DNA of 64,000 nucleotides from Anaspis maculata (Eukaryota > Arthropoda > Insecta > Coleoptera > Scraptiidae), in NCBI GenBank assembly GCA_949128115.1, contig OX421964.1, positions 14,842,892 through 14,906,891 on the forward strand, given 5' to 3'. The translations under genes and the position numbers were made by a program. The notes beneath the pieces are model-generated. The model was not told the DNA's origin. It made no database searches and was given only the letters and a program-made list of their open reading frames with translations. Below are positions 1 through 12,888 of this stretch, piece by piece; within the stretch, counting starts at the first letter, position 1, and every line of letters starts with the position of its first letter.

Positions 1-1228
1 CTTTGTGTGTGAAATGATTGCATAGTTACTGATGGCAAGGTGCATTTCTCCCTGTGACAAATTTACGAAGCTGTCAGCATCTGAACGGTGAGTCTTCTCA
101 CGAGCATATTCCTACTTATTTACTGTAATTGACTATCCATATGTAAACAATCGAACATGATAACCTCAGCATTGCTTATACAAAGTAGATTGGAGGTTGT
201 CTGCGCTAATATGCGGCCGGGGGCCTCTCTGGTGGCTTCATTGCACGGTCGGTATTAGAGTGATCCTGTGTGGCTGGACAGGACCCTTATGCGGCTCCAT
301 TGCACGAATCGGCACAGGACCAGGTTGCTTGTATCGGTGGTGATCACCTGTTGTAGACAGACCAGGAATGAAATAATCACGCTTGATACACGTGATGTGG
401 TTTTGAAAACAGGTGCTCGTTGGGGGTGCCATTGTACGTTTCATTATCACGGTGTTTACTTAGACTCTGGTTGGTATTTACGTGATGTTTCCGTAATGCT
501 TATAGAAGGCCAAGTCGCGTATTTAGTAAGGCTGAGTGGAAGTGTTTTAGAGTCAGAATAATTCAAGACTGAGTTGAAGTTGAATTCAACACCGAATACA
601 CCTGAGATCAATTCATGAGAGTAGTGTAATGCTCACACCCGTTTTATCTTTTCAGAACCAGATGACCATGACCAAACCGCCGCCTCCCATTTGCTTCCAA
701 GATTGTTGGATTGTTTCATTAATCTGTAAAGTTGATTATTAATGAAACCAGACGTTGATTCAAATCATTGTTTCACTTTTCGTTTCAAGTAACTAGATGC
801 CCTTTCGGCATTTACTGACTTACAGCAATTTATCGTCTTACACTTGATATCGCTGATTTGATAATTGCAGCCGTGCCATTAAATAATATCACAGCTGTAT
901 CTAGGTACCTACAAGCGCAATGTGCTAGGTACTTAGCGTGTCAAAGTTTGACTTTTTTGATTAATTTTTCATAAATGTTTCTAGTAGCTCGGTAGGTAGA
1001 TATCTACAAGTTTCAGACAATAATTTCAACGTTCGTTCAACAACCTCCATTTGAAAACCTCGTTTTCCGAAATTTTGCTCGTAGGTAATATTTTATGACA
1101 TTACCTGTTCGGAGAGGGTCTTTCACGGCTCAAAACTTGAATGGTGAACCCACTGTGCGTTCGAATTCCAAAGGAAAGCCGAAATGGCCCATGTTGAGCA
1201 TCTTGTGAATCTTATCAGTTTAGGTACT

Positions 1229-1343
1229 GTATCAAAAACTTTTCTACTTATTGCGGTAGGCTGTGGCCTGGTCATTGGCAGATGAACGAGGCTGATTTTG
1301 GTCAGGCCACAGCCTACCACAAGTAGAAAAGTTTTTAATCATA
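1229..1343. repeat. hairpin MITE-like repeat
   Basis: Two ~45-bp arms (about 1229-1273 and 1300-1343) are near-perfect reverse complements around a ~27-bp loop; both contain the word GGTAGGCTGTGGCCTG or its complement. No coding capacity. Probably a small non-autonomous DNA element or a snap-back duplication; no clear target duplication was found. Confidence 0.7.
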
Positions 1344-1789
1344 CTGCGTATTTTATTCAACATTTATATGGGAAGTTGGTAGGTAGGTACCTAAGCTGAT
1401 GATCGCAAAATGCCAAATAGGACCTTGCGGTCTGCTTTGATGATGGATATTTCGAACGCACAATACCTGGATACATTTTGTCATTGTCTTGTCCAGAAAG
1501 AACCCCGGACCCCCCTCTAAGTAGGTCAGGTACGCTTGGAAAACTATGAACACAAATTCTGCATCGCGCAAATAATTCCAAATATCATTCATAGCTATGC
1601 GATACGTTAATCGCATGGGCAGCTGCGCATGCGTGAGGGCGCCAAATAAAAAACCATACACCTGTCAGTTTGGATAGCAACAATCATAGATTAGCAACTG
1701 GCAACGTTGTTATTCTTACTACTACAAATAGCGTGCATGCACCTCTTCGTAGTCCCTTAGAATTTTCTCGGAAAAGCCATTCTCAAATC

Positions 1790-1931
1790 TAATGGCGTTT
1801 TCCACTGGGAAAAAAAGTGCGCACTAACTGCTCTGACCTTGCGCATGGACCAATAGCAGGGCTTCCTGGTGAGTTTCTATGACAACGAGAGCAAAAAGTG
1901 CGCACTTTTTTTACCAGTGGAAAACGCTATT
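1790..1931. repeat. short inverted-repeat element
   Basis: Arms of about 40 bp (1790-1833 and 1891-1931) pair with few mismatches; each holds GCGTTTTCCACTGG and AAAGTGCGCACT. The ~60-bp centre is unrelated. The structure suits a MITE of about 140 bp. Confidence 0.65.
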
Positions 1932-2368
1932 AATAACACGTGTCCGCGGCATGAAATAAGAGTTAGAGTAGTGGCTTGTGGATGTTGGCGTTAGGAATGA
2001 TAAATGTCATGGCAAAACGTAAGACTGACAGCTGGCAGAGTGCTGTTGCCAATGTTGCCATTTCCGTTGCTCATGCATCTGCACAATAACTTGATCAAAG
2101 TTAATTGCAATAAAACATTACCTTCCGATACCCGATTACCTCGGAAACTCTAAAGTTCAGTGGTTTGAGGGGATGAGATATACCCCTCAGCAAAAATGAA
2201 AGAAGATGAGAAAGCTAATAAAGTATCAAGCTCACAAGAAGCAATATGTATTTTCAACTCAAATTTCACATTACGCGGCCACATAGATATACATGGTGAT
2301 CCCGCGAAAATCCCCCCCCCCATACTGAAGGTTTCCATTTGAGATATTTGTAAAGGAAAAAGTTTGGT

Positions 2369-2464
2369 AATAGGACTGTGTATCTTACGTGTTATTCGGG
2401 CCCATGCGCGTAGAATTAGGCGCTTGATATGAAACTTCCAGACAAATAGCGTCTGTTAACACGT
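2369..2464 (+). repeat. dispersed ~96-bp repeat, copy 1
   Basis: Nearly identical in reverse complement to 36934-37030 (a few substitutions over about 96 bp). Both start at AATAGGACTGTGTATCTTAC on one strand. No terminal repeats were seen, so this is probably a fragment of a larger interspersed element. Confidence 0.75.
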
Positions 2465-3754
2465 ACGTAACATGATCAGAAAAACTATCAATAATCGTTT
2501 ATGTAAGTGAAATTTTAAACTATTGATGCTCACTGTTTGTGAGTTGTGAGACTGATGTTATTTCAATCTTTTAAACATGAAAAACAATCATTTTGAAGGT
2601 GGAGTAGGAAGGCACGCTTTCGGTTCTTACAAGAAAGAATGGAAATAAACACTGCGTCATGACAAGTGTAGAAGCGAGAGTCGATACGATGAAGAAAAAG
2701 GTTTAATTTTATTCCGTTTCCGCGAACACGTGGCGTGGAAGTTTTGGTCAGGGCCCTCTCCGAATCTCCTCTAACTGAAAGCCTCTGGGGCCAAAGGTAG
2801 GCGAGCCGCGAGAGCCACTCTCATATGGTACGTTTCAGGCAATCCTTGCTACATGAATGTACTGCGGATTGCATAAGACTATCCGGCCCAGAAGCTAGGA
2901 AGGAGAACGGCAGAAGCCGTATTCGGGGTTGCCAAGTGAACAAGAAATATAAATTTCAATTACTTCGATATAATAATTTCTCAATTTTGAACTTTCATTC
3001 CGTATGGTGTCAGATTCCATAACTAGAAGAGCGCAAGGAAACATCTTGCAAAACAAATTGATTTTATAGTGACTATTTGAGGTGACAGTATATGTAATAT
3101 AACGTATTATTGGTAACGGCGGCCATGCCAAAGCTGACAACATCGCGATTAACAGACTGTGGATCATTTGCGAAGTAAACAAGGAACTTCCAATATTTTT
3201 ATTATTTTGTAAAAAAGAACTATACAAAATAGAAATTTGGCTTGCGACTGGTTCTTCTTCACATTTTGAGTAACTTTTTTGTATCTATCTGGAGACTTAG
3301 TCATGAAATAGCCTGGTATTCCATAGAAAAGTCGATATTTGTCTGGATGTTTCAAATTTGGCACTAAATAGCGACAGTTGCCTCCATGTTGCATCTGCGC
3401 CGTCGGGTCAGGAGAACGCACTATTATTGACGACCACTACTTCTCGACTTCAGCCACCAACTTTTCACGGTAGGTAGACACCACCACAACATCACGTTCG
3501 TCGACCGTAGTTTCCTGGGGAAACCACTATTTCCACTGTAAAATGCTCCTTCTTTCCATTACTTATCCACCAATGTCCTACGACGTAAGTACAGGCAAGA
3601 AGGAAGCGTCCTACATAGCTGTTTAAGTGGTTGCCCAACTCTTAGAAAATGCTAGTCGAGAAGTAGGTAGTGGTCGTCAATAATTACAAAAAGTTTTTCC
3701 TGGACCATTTTTTCCGTAGATTTCAAAATTGGAAACTATAATATTGTGCACCCT
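2465..3754. other. intergenic, no gene recognised
   Basis: No coding region with recognisable motifs. Short frames on both strands overlap each other and contain no domain. The sequence adjoins the large fold-back element that begins near 3755. Confidence 0.5.
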
Positions 3755-6700
3755 ATAATATAAAGGGTGTCGCAAAAACTTTTTTGTTGTTGCAACACCC
3801 TGTAAATTTGAATTGCAATCGATGTATTTCTTTATTCTGAATGCAAATATACAGGGTGGGCAAATTTTGATGTTTCTATAGAAGATCTCGGTAACTATAA
3901 GAGCTATGAAAAACCATACATGGATGGTACCTTCTCGATCGCTTTTTTTGAGACGAACTCAATGGTGAAAACTAGAACTTGCTATCGTCTTTTGTTTTCG
4001 AGCTATATTTAAAAGTTTGATTTTTCACGATTTCGATGAATGTCGATATCTTTCTTGGTTTCCAAGTTACAGAAAAGATATTTACACTTTCTTCAGGCAC
4101 TTTTTTGAGTAGAATGAACTTACCTTAGCAGATTTGAAGAAACTTCTTTAGTTTTTTGGTTATAACACAAAGTTGTATTTTTTCATAGGCAAGTCATAGT
4201 TGGCTATAGACTAATCAAATAGAGTGTTTTTTCTCTTTTCAACGATATACCTATAACATGCCTGACAAAAACTTATGGAAAGTTACATTTCTCAAAATAA
4301 ACTGACTGAGTCACTGAGTCACTCAGTCAAAACAGTGAACAAATGTCTCAGGTAACTATGACAAATTGAAGGTGAAGAGTCAAAACAGTGAAAAATGTCT
4401 CGGGTAAAAATGACAAATTCAGTTTAGTTTGAAACATGTAACTTTTCATAAGTTTTTGACAGACATGTTATATATCGTTGAAAAAAGAAAAAAACACTCT
4501 ATTTAATTTGTCTACGGCCAACTATGACTTGCCTATGAAAAAATACAACTTTGTGTTATAACCAAAAAACAAAAGAAGTTTTTTCAAATCTGTCAAGATA
4601 ATTTCATTCTACTCAAAAAAGTGCCTGAAAAAAGAGTAAATATCTTTTATGTAACTTGGAAACCAAGAAAGATATCGACATTCATCGATAGTTTTCACCA
4701 TTGAGTTCGTCTCAAAAAAGCGATCGAGAAGGTACCATCCATTTTTTCATAGCTCTTATAGTTACCAAGATCTCCTATAGAAACATCCAAATTTGCCCAC
4801 CCTGTACATATACCACAGTGTTCAGTTATTTTAAAAGGCAACTTGTCAAAAAAATTTATAAAAATCTCATGATACCGACCTGAACTTACGTTTATTTGGC
4901 TAAAAATAGGTTCTGAAATTTGATCCACAATTTTTTCAAATGTTAGGTCTATTTTTGAGTTTTAAAAGAAATTATCTCCCGAAAAACAAAGACCCCGCAC
5001 ATTTTATGGGTAAAATGGTTCTCGGTCAAATTGGCTGAAATTTGGATATTTTGTAGCTTTTGGTCCACAAAGGAAATGCTGTGAAGCATAATCTATTTGT
5101 ATGACCAGTTTGCCCCCTACAGGGGGCGAAAGGGTGGCCCAGTCATGTTTTTGTGGAATCATTGAGGAGCAAGACAATACTTTTCCGAAAATCGCCGAAA
5201 CAGGTCGATTTTCTATTTGAAGGGTCCAGCTTTCTGTCATAAATTCACTCATTTTAGGCCAACCCCCTAAGGGGGTCACTCACCCCCTTAGAACTTTATG
5301 AGCAACATAGGTCAAGTTGTATATCATTAAAAAGGTTTTTCAACGCTCTTTGCAACAGTGCTGCGCTTTTTCAGTTCAAGACAGTTGCTCTTGAAATAAT
5401 GAATGTCAAACTTACAGGTAGTCGATCATTGAAAAAAAAGTAACTGTACTCAGGTTCAACGATTTTATTTAGCTAGTGTGGGTTTCTAAACCTTGAATTA
5501 CTGACATTTCAACTATCCTAACAACTTTACTTGGTCTGTTACCCACATTCTTACACAGAAGAAAAAATTACTTTGGCGTTAGGATGTCCGGATCTTACAG
5601 GTCCGAGAAGGGGTTTTAGCGGGTATCCTTTCGAAACTGCGAGTCTCACACCACCCTGGTACCATGTGCATGTGCATTTGCAATTCTTCGGTCAATTCCT
5701 TATGGAGAGTATCTACATTAAAACTTTGAAAGTCATTATCTCAAGAACGACTATCTTGAATTGAAAAAGTTGAGCTAAACTCAACATGAACTAAACACTG
5801 TTTGCAACAGTGCTCCGTTTTTTCAAATCAAGATAGGTAGTTGAATCACCGATGGCGGCCTTTTTTTGGGAGAAAGGAAGATGCACTCACGCACACCCTG
5901 GCTGGGGTGGTACCCTGGTAGTGATTGAGTCCCACCCTGGTAGTGTGGGACTCACAGTTTCGAAAGGATACCTACTAAAACCCCACCTCGGACCTGGTAA
6001 GATCAACAACTTAACGCTAAAGTAATTTCTTATTCTGTGTAATAGACTGTGGATTACAGATGATCAAGTCAAATTGTTACGATAGGTTAAAATATCGTTA
6101 GTTCATAGTTCAGGAACCCACACTAGCTCAATAAAATTCCAAAACCTGAATTCAGCTTTTTTTTTGAAAATGACCGACTGCCTGAGAGTTTGAAATTCAT
6201 TATCTCAAGAACGATAGTCTTGAATTGAAAAAGCGTAGCACTGTTGCAAAGAGCATCGAAAAACCTTTTCAACGATATGCAACTCGACCTATGTTGCTCA
6301 TAATGTTCTAAGGGGGTGAGTTACCCCCTTAGGGGGGTTGATCTAAAATGAGTGAATTCATGACAGAAAGCTGCATCCCTCTAATAGAAAATCGAACTGT
6401 TTCGGCGTTTCCCGGGAAACTATCGCTTTGTTCCTAAATGATGCCACAAAAACATGACTGAGTCACCCTTTCGCCCCCTGTAGGGGGCAAACTGGTCATA
6501 CAAATAGATTATGCTTCACAGTATTGCCTTTATGAACCAAAACCTACAAAATATCCAAATTTCAGCCAATTTGACCAAGAACCATTTTACCCATAAAATG
6601 TGCGGGGTCCTTTATGCGAATTTGAGAAATTTTCTAGCCAAATAAACGGAAGTTTAGGTCAGTTTAGGTCAGTATCTTGGGATTTTTGTAAATTTCTTGA

Positions 6701-6843
6701 CAATTTGCCTTCGGAAATGCCAAACTCAACACTGTGGTATATTATATTTGTATCCAGAATGAAAAACTACATCAACTGCAATTCGAATACACAGAGTGTA
6801 ACATCAGCACAAAAAGTTTTTTCGCGACACCCTGTATATTATA
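3755..6843. mobile_element. large fold-back (palindromic) element, interrupted
   Basis: Left arm 3755-3849 plus about 4807-5790 pairs with right arm about 5800-6843. Matched landmarks include AGGGTGTCGC at the left end with GCGACACCCTGT at the right, and the CCCCCTACAGGGGGC segment near 5115 with its partner near 6480. The pairing register shifts by about 1 kb at 3850, exactly where a second element is inserted. Without that insertion the element is about 2.1 kb with ~1-kb arms and no transposase. Frames inside are mirror artefacts. Likely a non-autonomous Tc1/mariner-like fold-back; the family is not identified. Confidence 0.75.
3852..4804. mobile_element. nested fold-back MITE with TA flanks
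   Basis: Ends are CAGGGTGGGCAAATTT and its complement, with TA on each side (3850-3851 and 4805-4806). Arms of roughly 450 and 375 bp pair; the right arm lacks about 65 bp present in the left arm near 3970-4035. It sits in the left arm of the larger palindrome. The uninterrupted right arm shows the pre-insertion sequence around 6750-6770, so the insertion is directly supported. No coding capacity. Confidence 0.85.
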
Positions 6844-6990
6844 TCTTGTAAAATATTGTTTCCACTTTTGAACTTAACGGAAAAAAGTGTTCAAGAAAAG
6901 TTTTATTTCTTTTCTTCTTAGGCTGATCGTAACCTCGATCGTAACGTAACGATCGTTTCGTAGGGTATTTATTGAAAAAAATACAATATA

Positions 6991-8025
6991 CAGGGTGGTC
7001 CTCGCTTTATATCATTAAATTCAAGGATCAATAGAGAATGGAAAATAAAGGGGACTTTCTCCAGATAACATATTTGAGAAATGGCTAATAACAAAGTTAC
7101 AGCCCTTCAAAGTTGGAAATGAATAATCGTTTTTTCCGCATAACTTTTGAACCGTTCAACCGATTTCATTCAAAATAGAACCAAAAGTTTACTGAAGTTA
7201 TCTCCTGTCGAACAATCGTAGCATGTTCCATAAAAAAGTTTCAGGGGCGTAGATATCAGGGGGTGTTCCTACCCCCCCCCCCCCCTATTTCTCACCCACC
7301 AGTTATTTTTGAAAACTGTTCATGATTTTAAATTCTACGTTCAATTTAAAAGAAAAAGACACTCAAAAATTTGATCAATAGCCTGCGTTGAGGAGATATT
7401 TGAGTTTGAAACTTTGGAAAACATCCCGAAATCGCCACTTTCCAGAACCCAAATTGTTTTTTCCTGGAAATTTCCCGTGTTTTGGAAAAAATGGTGGTTT
7501 ATCAACTGAGAAATTCTAGAAAACCTATTCCAGCTGAGAAATCATGAGTTTCTTTGGATTTTAATTTTTAGACCTTTGAAAGTGGCGATTTCGGGATGTT
7601 TCCCAAAGTTTCAAACCCAAATATCTTCTAAACGAAACCTCTAATCAAAATTTTACAACAGTGATTTTTTCTTCAAAATTGAACGTAGAATTCAAAATTA
7701 TAAACAGTTTCCAAAAATAACTAGGGAGGTGGAAAATAGGGGGGTGGGAGTAGGATCACCCCATAATGTCTAAGCCCCTAAAACTTTTTTATGGAACATG
7801 TTATGATTGTTTGACAGAGGATAATTTCAGTGAAGTTCTATCTTTTATTAAATCGGTTGAACGGTTCAAAAGTTATGCGAAAAAAACGATTATTTATTTC
7901 CAACTTTGAAGGGCTGTATCTCTGTTATAAGGCATTTCTCAAATATGTTTTCTGAAGAAAGTGCCCTTCATTTTTCATTCTCTATCGATCCTTAAATTTA
8001 ATGACATAAAAGTCGGACCACCCTG
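6991..8025. mobile_element. fold-back MITE with TA flanks
   Basis: Ends CAGGGTGGTC / GACCACCCTG are flanked by TA (6989-6990 and 8026-8027). The arms, nearly 500 bp each, pair through a short centre near 7500-7540. A poly-C tract at 7271-7285 in the left arm faces a G-rich stretch in the right arm. It shares only the terminal CAGGGTG with its neighbours, so it is a separate family. No transposase. Confidence 0.85.
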
Positions 8026-8027
8026 TA

Positions 8028-9431
8028 CAAGCAGCGCATGTTCAGAAATTGATTTACAAGCACATATTCGCATTTATAGATCCCCTCCGCATCCGCATCG
8101 GACTACAAATTCCATTCGCACTCGCAAATATGCAGTTTCTGAGCTATAATGACACAAATTGCCTGACACCCTACAATGCCATGGAAGCATCTTTTTGTTG
8201 ATGCCATCTACCGAACAGTAGCATAAACATTCCTGTCTAGTTTATCACCATTAGAGGGTTTGACCGTTTTCTTTACGTTTACCTAAAGGGATCTACGGGT
8301 CGCTCTGGGCGGTGAGGCGATATTGCCGCCATCTTGCGGAGGCAAATCACATTATTTTGCCTTGACTTTAAACCTTAAGCTAAGTCGGCTTTGCTCAGTA
8401 GATAGTCAGTCCATCATGCGTTTTGTCGTTTTCACATTTGGTCCATCTTTTTTTTTCGGATTTATCTCTCGTTTTTTTTTTGTTTTTTCAGGGAGAGTTT
8501 AATATTTGTATTTCATCTTCAAGTTTAGGATGGGTAGCTGAAGATGAGCTAAAATTAATTATTAGAGTGTTTTGTTATTTTGTACTTGTTTTGTTGGAAT
8601 ATGATTGTTTACTTTATTTATTAGAATTCAACTCTTGTATGTATATACGAAAGTACAATAAATGATCACGATTATAAAGTCTTCTTTAGCCCTGTATTTC
8701 AGTGTAATTATGCTTCTTTAGACCCGAGTCACCCCGTACATACACCGTCGTAAGTCAATGTTAAGAGGCACCTTAGCCCCGCATACTGTACTGGCCTATG
8801 AGAAATTATTATTATTATTATTAATCTGGTAACTTGGCTAAAAGTTAAGGAGTGTTCTGATAGATGGCGCTAAAAGAATGATCCCACACGATCCTAAGAA
8901 CATAATCATTTAGGCCCGTACTGGCCCGTGCCACATTTACACATTTACACTTACAGCCTAGCCGTTTCAGTATTTTGAGTTGAGGGAGGGAAGAAAGGGA
9001 GGTTTGAAATTTAATTCGTATATTTCATCACCAGGGTATCTACCTTGAATTGGAGTAATGACAAATCCAAATGAAATCGTGCTTAAACTTACTTAAGAGA
9101 CTGACCCTTGGTCTCAATTAATCAATCACCCTCAATTAGATTTAGTTCATAACTCGGTTCATAATTAACAACGCATGAAGCTCCTCCCATTTTCATTCAT
9201 GAATATGCAAATTGGCCAATGACAAGCCTCACAAGCCTCAATTAAAATTTAGTAGCGAACTAAATTTAATTGAGGTTTGATGCAACGCAGGGCTAAGTAG
9301 TAAGAGTAGTGCAGTCAGAAAAAATTCAACTAACCAGTTAATCGTTTACGAAATTTTTGACTAGTTACAAAACCAGTTATGGTTAACCAGTCAATATCTG
9401 GTCAAACCGGTTAAACGGTCAGCAAGAAATT
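8028..9431. other. intergenic; (ATT)n microsatellite
   Basis: No gene recognised. A short ATT microsatellite lies at about 8805-8821. A cluster of ACCAGTTA/TAACCAGT words at 9330-9420 directly precedes the satellite array. Confidence 0.5.
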
Positions 9432-12145
9432 GAAAATTTTGAAAATTACTCGCAAATAGTGAGTCTATTCTGAAGGCTTCGAACCCAAACACGTCTTCTG
9501 AAATATTACCACCTAAAAAACAACTTTGATTATGAATAATTGTGCAGATTTAAGATATAATAAAAACGGATTACATTGTTCCACATTGAACGAGCCGAAT
9601 CATTTTCTTTGTTTTGCGATATTTTGTGGCCCTTAGAAGGGCCAATTGTTTGCGCCCTTGATAGAGGCACGACCTGCATCATGCCGTCGTCACGGCTGTG
9701 GCGGCTTCTCCAGGACTTGTCGTGACGGCGTTGAATTTTGAAAATTACTCGCAAATAGTGAGTCTATTCTGAAGGCTTCGAACCCAAACACGTCTTCTGA
9801 AATATTACCACCTAAAAAACAACTTTGACTTTTTTCATTTCCAATCGTGACCAATTTGCCCGAAAAAGTCAGTTCGACTTGGTTGAAAGACGAAGCGGTT
9901 TGTTGGTGAAAGTTGACGAAAAAAAAATGCGACCAATGTCGATGTTTTTCGTGGGCAGTTCAACTGACGACAAAATCTGAACGATTTTCTTGGATTGGAT
10001 AGGAAAGAACTCCCGAAAATCTGACACCAGTCTGTGGACAAGTCGTCTTCTTAAGTCCGTACCTACGGGATTAAGAAGTTGGAAATTTTGAAAATTATTC
10101 GCAAATAGTGAGTCTATTCTGAAGGTTTCGGACCCAAACACGTCTTCTGGAAGATAACCACCTGAAAAAAACAACTTCGACTTTTTTTCATTTCCAATCG
10201 TGATCAATTGGCCCAAAAACCAAACACCAAAAAATTGGAAATTTTGGAAATTTTGAAAATTATTCGCAAATAGTGAGTCTATTCTGAAGGTTTCGGATCC
10301 AAACACGTCTTTTGGAGGATAACCACCTCAAAAAAACAACTTTCTCTTTCTTTCGTCTTTTTTTCATTTCCAATCGAGGTCAAATTGACCGAAAAAGTCA
10401 GTTCGGTTTGGTTGAAAGACGAAGCGGTTTGTTGGTCAAAGTTGACGAAAAAAAAAGCGACCAATGTCGATGTGTTTCGTAGGCAGTTCAACTGACGACA
10501 AAAACTGAACAATTTTCTTGGATTGGATAGGCCAGAAGTCCCGAAAACTGACACCAGTTTGTAGAAAGGTCATTTCTTAAGCCCGTACACGATTTTCTTG
10601 GATTGGATTGGATAGAAAAGAACTTTCGAAAAGCTAACACCAGTTTATATAATAGTCGGCTTCTTAAGCCCGTAGAGGGTTAAAAAGTTGGAAATGTTCA
10701 AAATTATTCGCAAATAGTGAGTCTATTCTGGAGGTTTTGGACCCAAACACGTATTCTGAAAGATTACCACCTCAAAAAAACAAGTTTGACTTTTTTTCAT
10801 TTCCAAATGTGGTCAATTTGCCCGAAAAAGTCAGTTTGGCTTGGTTGAAAGACGAAGCGGTTTGTTGGTCCAAGTTGACGAAAAAAAAAGCGACCAATGT
10901 CGTTGCGTTTCGTGGGCAGTTCAACTGACGACAAAATCTGGACGATTTTCATGGATTGGATTGAAAAGAACTTTCGAAAAGCTAACACCAGTTTATAATA
11001 GTCGGCTTCTTAAACCCGTACAGGGTTAAGAAGTTGGAAATTTTAAAAATTACTCGCAAATAGTGAGTCTAATCTGAAGGTTTCGGACTCAAACACGTAT
11101 TCTGAAAGATTACCACCTCAAAAAAACAACTTTGACTTTTTTTCATTTCCAATCGTGGTCAATTTGCCCGAAAAAATCAGATCGGCTTGGTTGAAAGACG
11201 AAGCGGTTTGTTGGTCAAATTTGACGGAAAAAATGCGACCAATGTCATTGCTTTTTGTGGGCCTTTCAACTGACGACAAAATCTGGACGATTTTCTTGGA
11301 ATTGATAGAAAAGAACTTTCGAAAAGCTAACACCAGTATATATAATAGTCGGCTTCTTATGCCCGTACAGGGTTAAGAAGTTGGAAATGTTCAAAATTAT
11401 TCGCAAATAGTGAGTCTATTCTGGAGGTTTTGGACCCAAACACGTTCTCTGAAAGATTATCACCTCAAAAAAACAACTTTAATTTTTTTTCATTTCTAAA
11501 CGTGGTCAATTTGCCCGAAAAAGTCAGTTCGGCTTGGTTGAAAGACGAAGCGGTTTGTTGGTCCAAGTTGACGAAAAAAAAAAGCGACCAATGTCGTTGC
11601 GTTTCGTGGGCTGTTCAACTGACGACAAAATCTGGACGATTTTCATGGATTGGATAGAAAAGAACTTTCGAAAAGCTAACACCAGTTTATAATAGTCGGC
11701 TTCTTAAGCCCGTACAGGGTTAAGAAGTTGGAAATTTTAAAAATTACTCGCAAATAGTGAGTCTATTCTGAAGGTTTCGGACTCAAACACGTGTTCTGGA
11801 AGATTACCACCTCAAAAAAACAACTTTGACTTTTTTTCATTTCCAATCGTGGTCAATTTGCCCGAAAAAATCAGATCGGCTTGGTTGAAAGACGAAGCGG
11901 TTTGTTGGTCCAAGTTGACGAAAAAAAAAGCGACCAATGACGACGAAATCTGGACGATTTTCATGGATTGGATAGAAAAGAACTTTCGAAAAGCTAACAC
12001 CAGTTTATAATAGTCGGCTTCTTAAGCCCGTACAGGGTTAAGAAGTTGGAAATTTTAAAAATTACTCGCAAATAGTGAGTCTATTCTGAAGGTTTCGGAC
12101 TCAAACACGTGTTCTGGAAGATTACCACCTCAAAAAAACAACTTT
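9432..12145 (+). repeat. ~347-bp satellite array, 8-9 units
   Basis: The anchor CGCAAATAGTGAGTC recurs near 9450, 9752, 10099, 10268, 10709, 11055, 11402, 11750 and 12067. The clean units are 346-348 bp apart. Each unit has a purine-rich stretch, the words GAAAGACGAAGCGGTTTGTTGG and TCAACTGACGACAAAATCTG, and ends near CTTAAGCCCGTACAGGG. Some units are truncated (about 10250; 11731-12046 lacks about 31 bp). Frames of 60-145 codons on both strands repeat with the unit and are not genes. The array lies beside the H1 relics and its first unit is interrupted by a copy of the H1 flank. Confidence 0.9.
9528..9734 (+). repeat. 207-bp duplicated H1-flank segment, copy 1
   Basis: Almost identical to 12146-12352. 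It begins GATTATGAATAATTGTGC and ends TCGTGACGGCGTTGA. Here it is joined on both sides to satellite sequence, whereas the second copy runs into the H1 relic. This shows that satellite and H1-flanking DNA were rearranged together. Confidence 0.9.
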
Positions 12146-12352
12146 GATTATGAATAATTGTGCAGATTTAAGATATAATAAAAACGGATTTCATTGTTCC
12201 ACATTGAACGAGCCGAATCATTTTCTTTGTTTTGCGATATTTTGTGGCCCTTAGAAGGGCCAATTGTTTGCGCCCTTGATAGAGGCACGACCTGCATCAT
12301 GCCGTCGTCACGGCTGTGGCGGCTTCTCCAGGACTTGTCGTGACGGCGTTGA
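12146..12352 (+). repeat. 207-bp duplicated H1-flank segment, copy 2
   Basis: Partner of 9528-9734, lying between the last satellite unit and the first H1 relic. In H1 orientation (minus strand) it is immediately downstream of the coding remnant. Its last part, with CGGCTTCTCCAGGA, recurs between the H1 copies at about 12813 and 13331 and past the third at about 13827, so it belongs to the H1 repeat unit. Confidence 0.9.
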
Positions 12353-12363
12353 CGTTTCTTTGG

Positions 12364-12783
12364 TTAGGTATTGAAAAAGAATTGAGTCAGCGTATTGGAA
12401 AATACGAATTGCCGTTGTGAAATAGCGGCTTTTTTGGCCTTGGCGGCTGTCGTCTTCTTGGCTTTGAGGGACGACGCGGCCTTCTTTGTGGCCTTGGCAT
12501 CTGCCTTGTCTGCCGACGCGTTTGACCGGTGATTTCTTGGACTTGGGCCGACCTTCATCTTGTCGCCGGAGGTGGGTTTGGTGCCGCCGGCACAGGTGGC
12601 GGAAGCCAGCTTGAAGGAGCCCGATGCGCCCTTTCCCTTGGTTTGGACCAGCGATCCGGTGGCGAACGCTCCCTTGAGGTATTTCTTGATGAACGGGGTG
12701 CACTTTTCTGTTTTCGCCGGCTTCTGAAGTTGGCTGCAGCGGATTGGTGGAACTCCACGAAGAGGGCGGCAACTCGGATCCAC
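12364..12783 (-). pseudogene. histone H1 pseudogene, copy 1
   Basis: The minus-strand frame encodes the end of the H1 winged-helix globular domain ([20 protein letters not shown] then [12 protein letters not shown]) and a lysine/alanine-rich tail ([23 protein letters not shown]). This is the linker-histone signature. The start of the globular domain is lost: the residues AANF, expected a little upstream, lie in a different frame, which shows a frameshift before PFIKKYLK. No histone stem-loop follows. Length (about 139 codons) is well below a usual insect H1 of 200-250 residues. A functional short H1-like protein is unlikely because the DNA-binding fold is incomplete. Confidence 0.88.
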
Positions 12784-12888
12784 CTAGCTCACTCGGAATC
12801 GTGGGAACTGTCACGGCTTCTCCAGGATTGTCGTGACGGCGTTGACGTTTCGTTGGTTAGGTATTGAAAAAGAATTGAGTCAGCGTAC

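Larger units (their letters stand above)
1..2368. other. intergenic, no gene recognised
   Basis: No open reading frame here has a recognisable motif; the longest (about 100 codons) look like chance frames. The stretch has short TAGGTACCTA-type words and two small inverted-repeat elements listed separately. Confidence 0.6.

Noticed and set aside
268..561. 97-codon frame at the start of the window
   Set aside because: No domain, and an opposing frame overlaps it; likely chance.
640..660. Possible histone 3' stem-loop (CTTTTCAGAACC)
   Set aside because: Only the loop and 3' arm match; the required 5' arm GGTTC is absent and no histone gene is nearby.
8423..8665. 80-codon Phe/Leu-rich frame resembling a membrane protein
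   Set aside because: AT-rich chance frame without conserved features; nothing supports expression.
9835..12000. Frames of 60-145 codons in the 347-bp satellite
   Set aside because: They recur with the satellite unit on both strands, with shifts between units; not genes.
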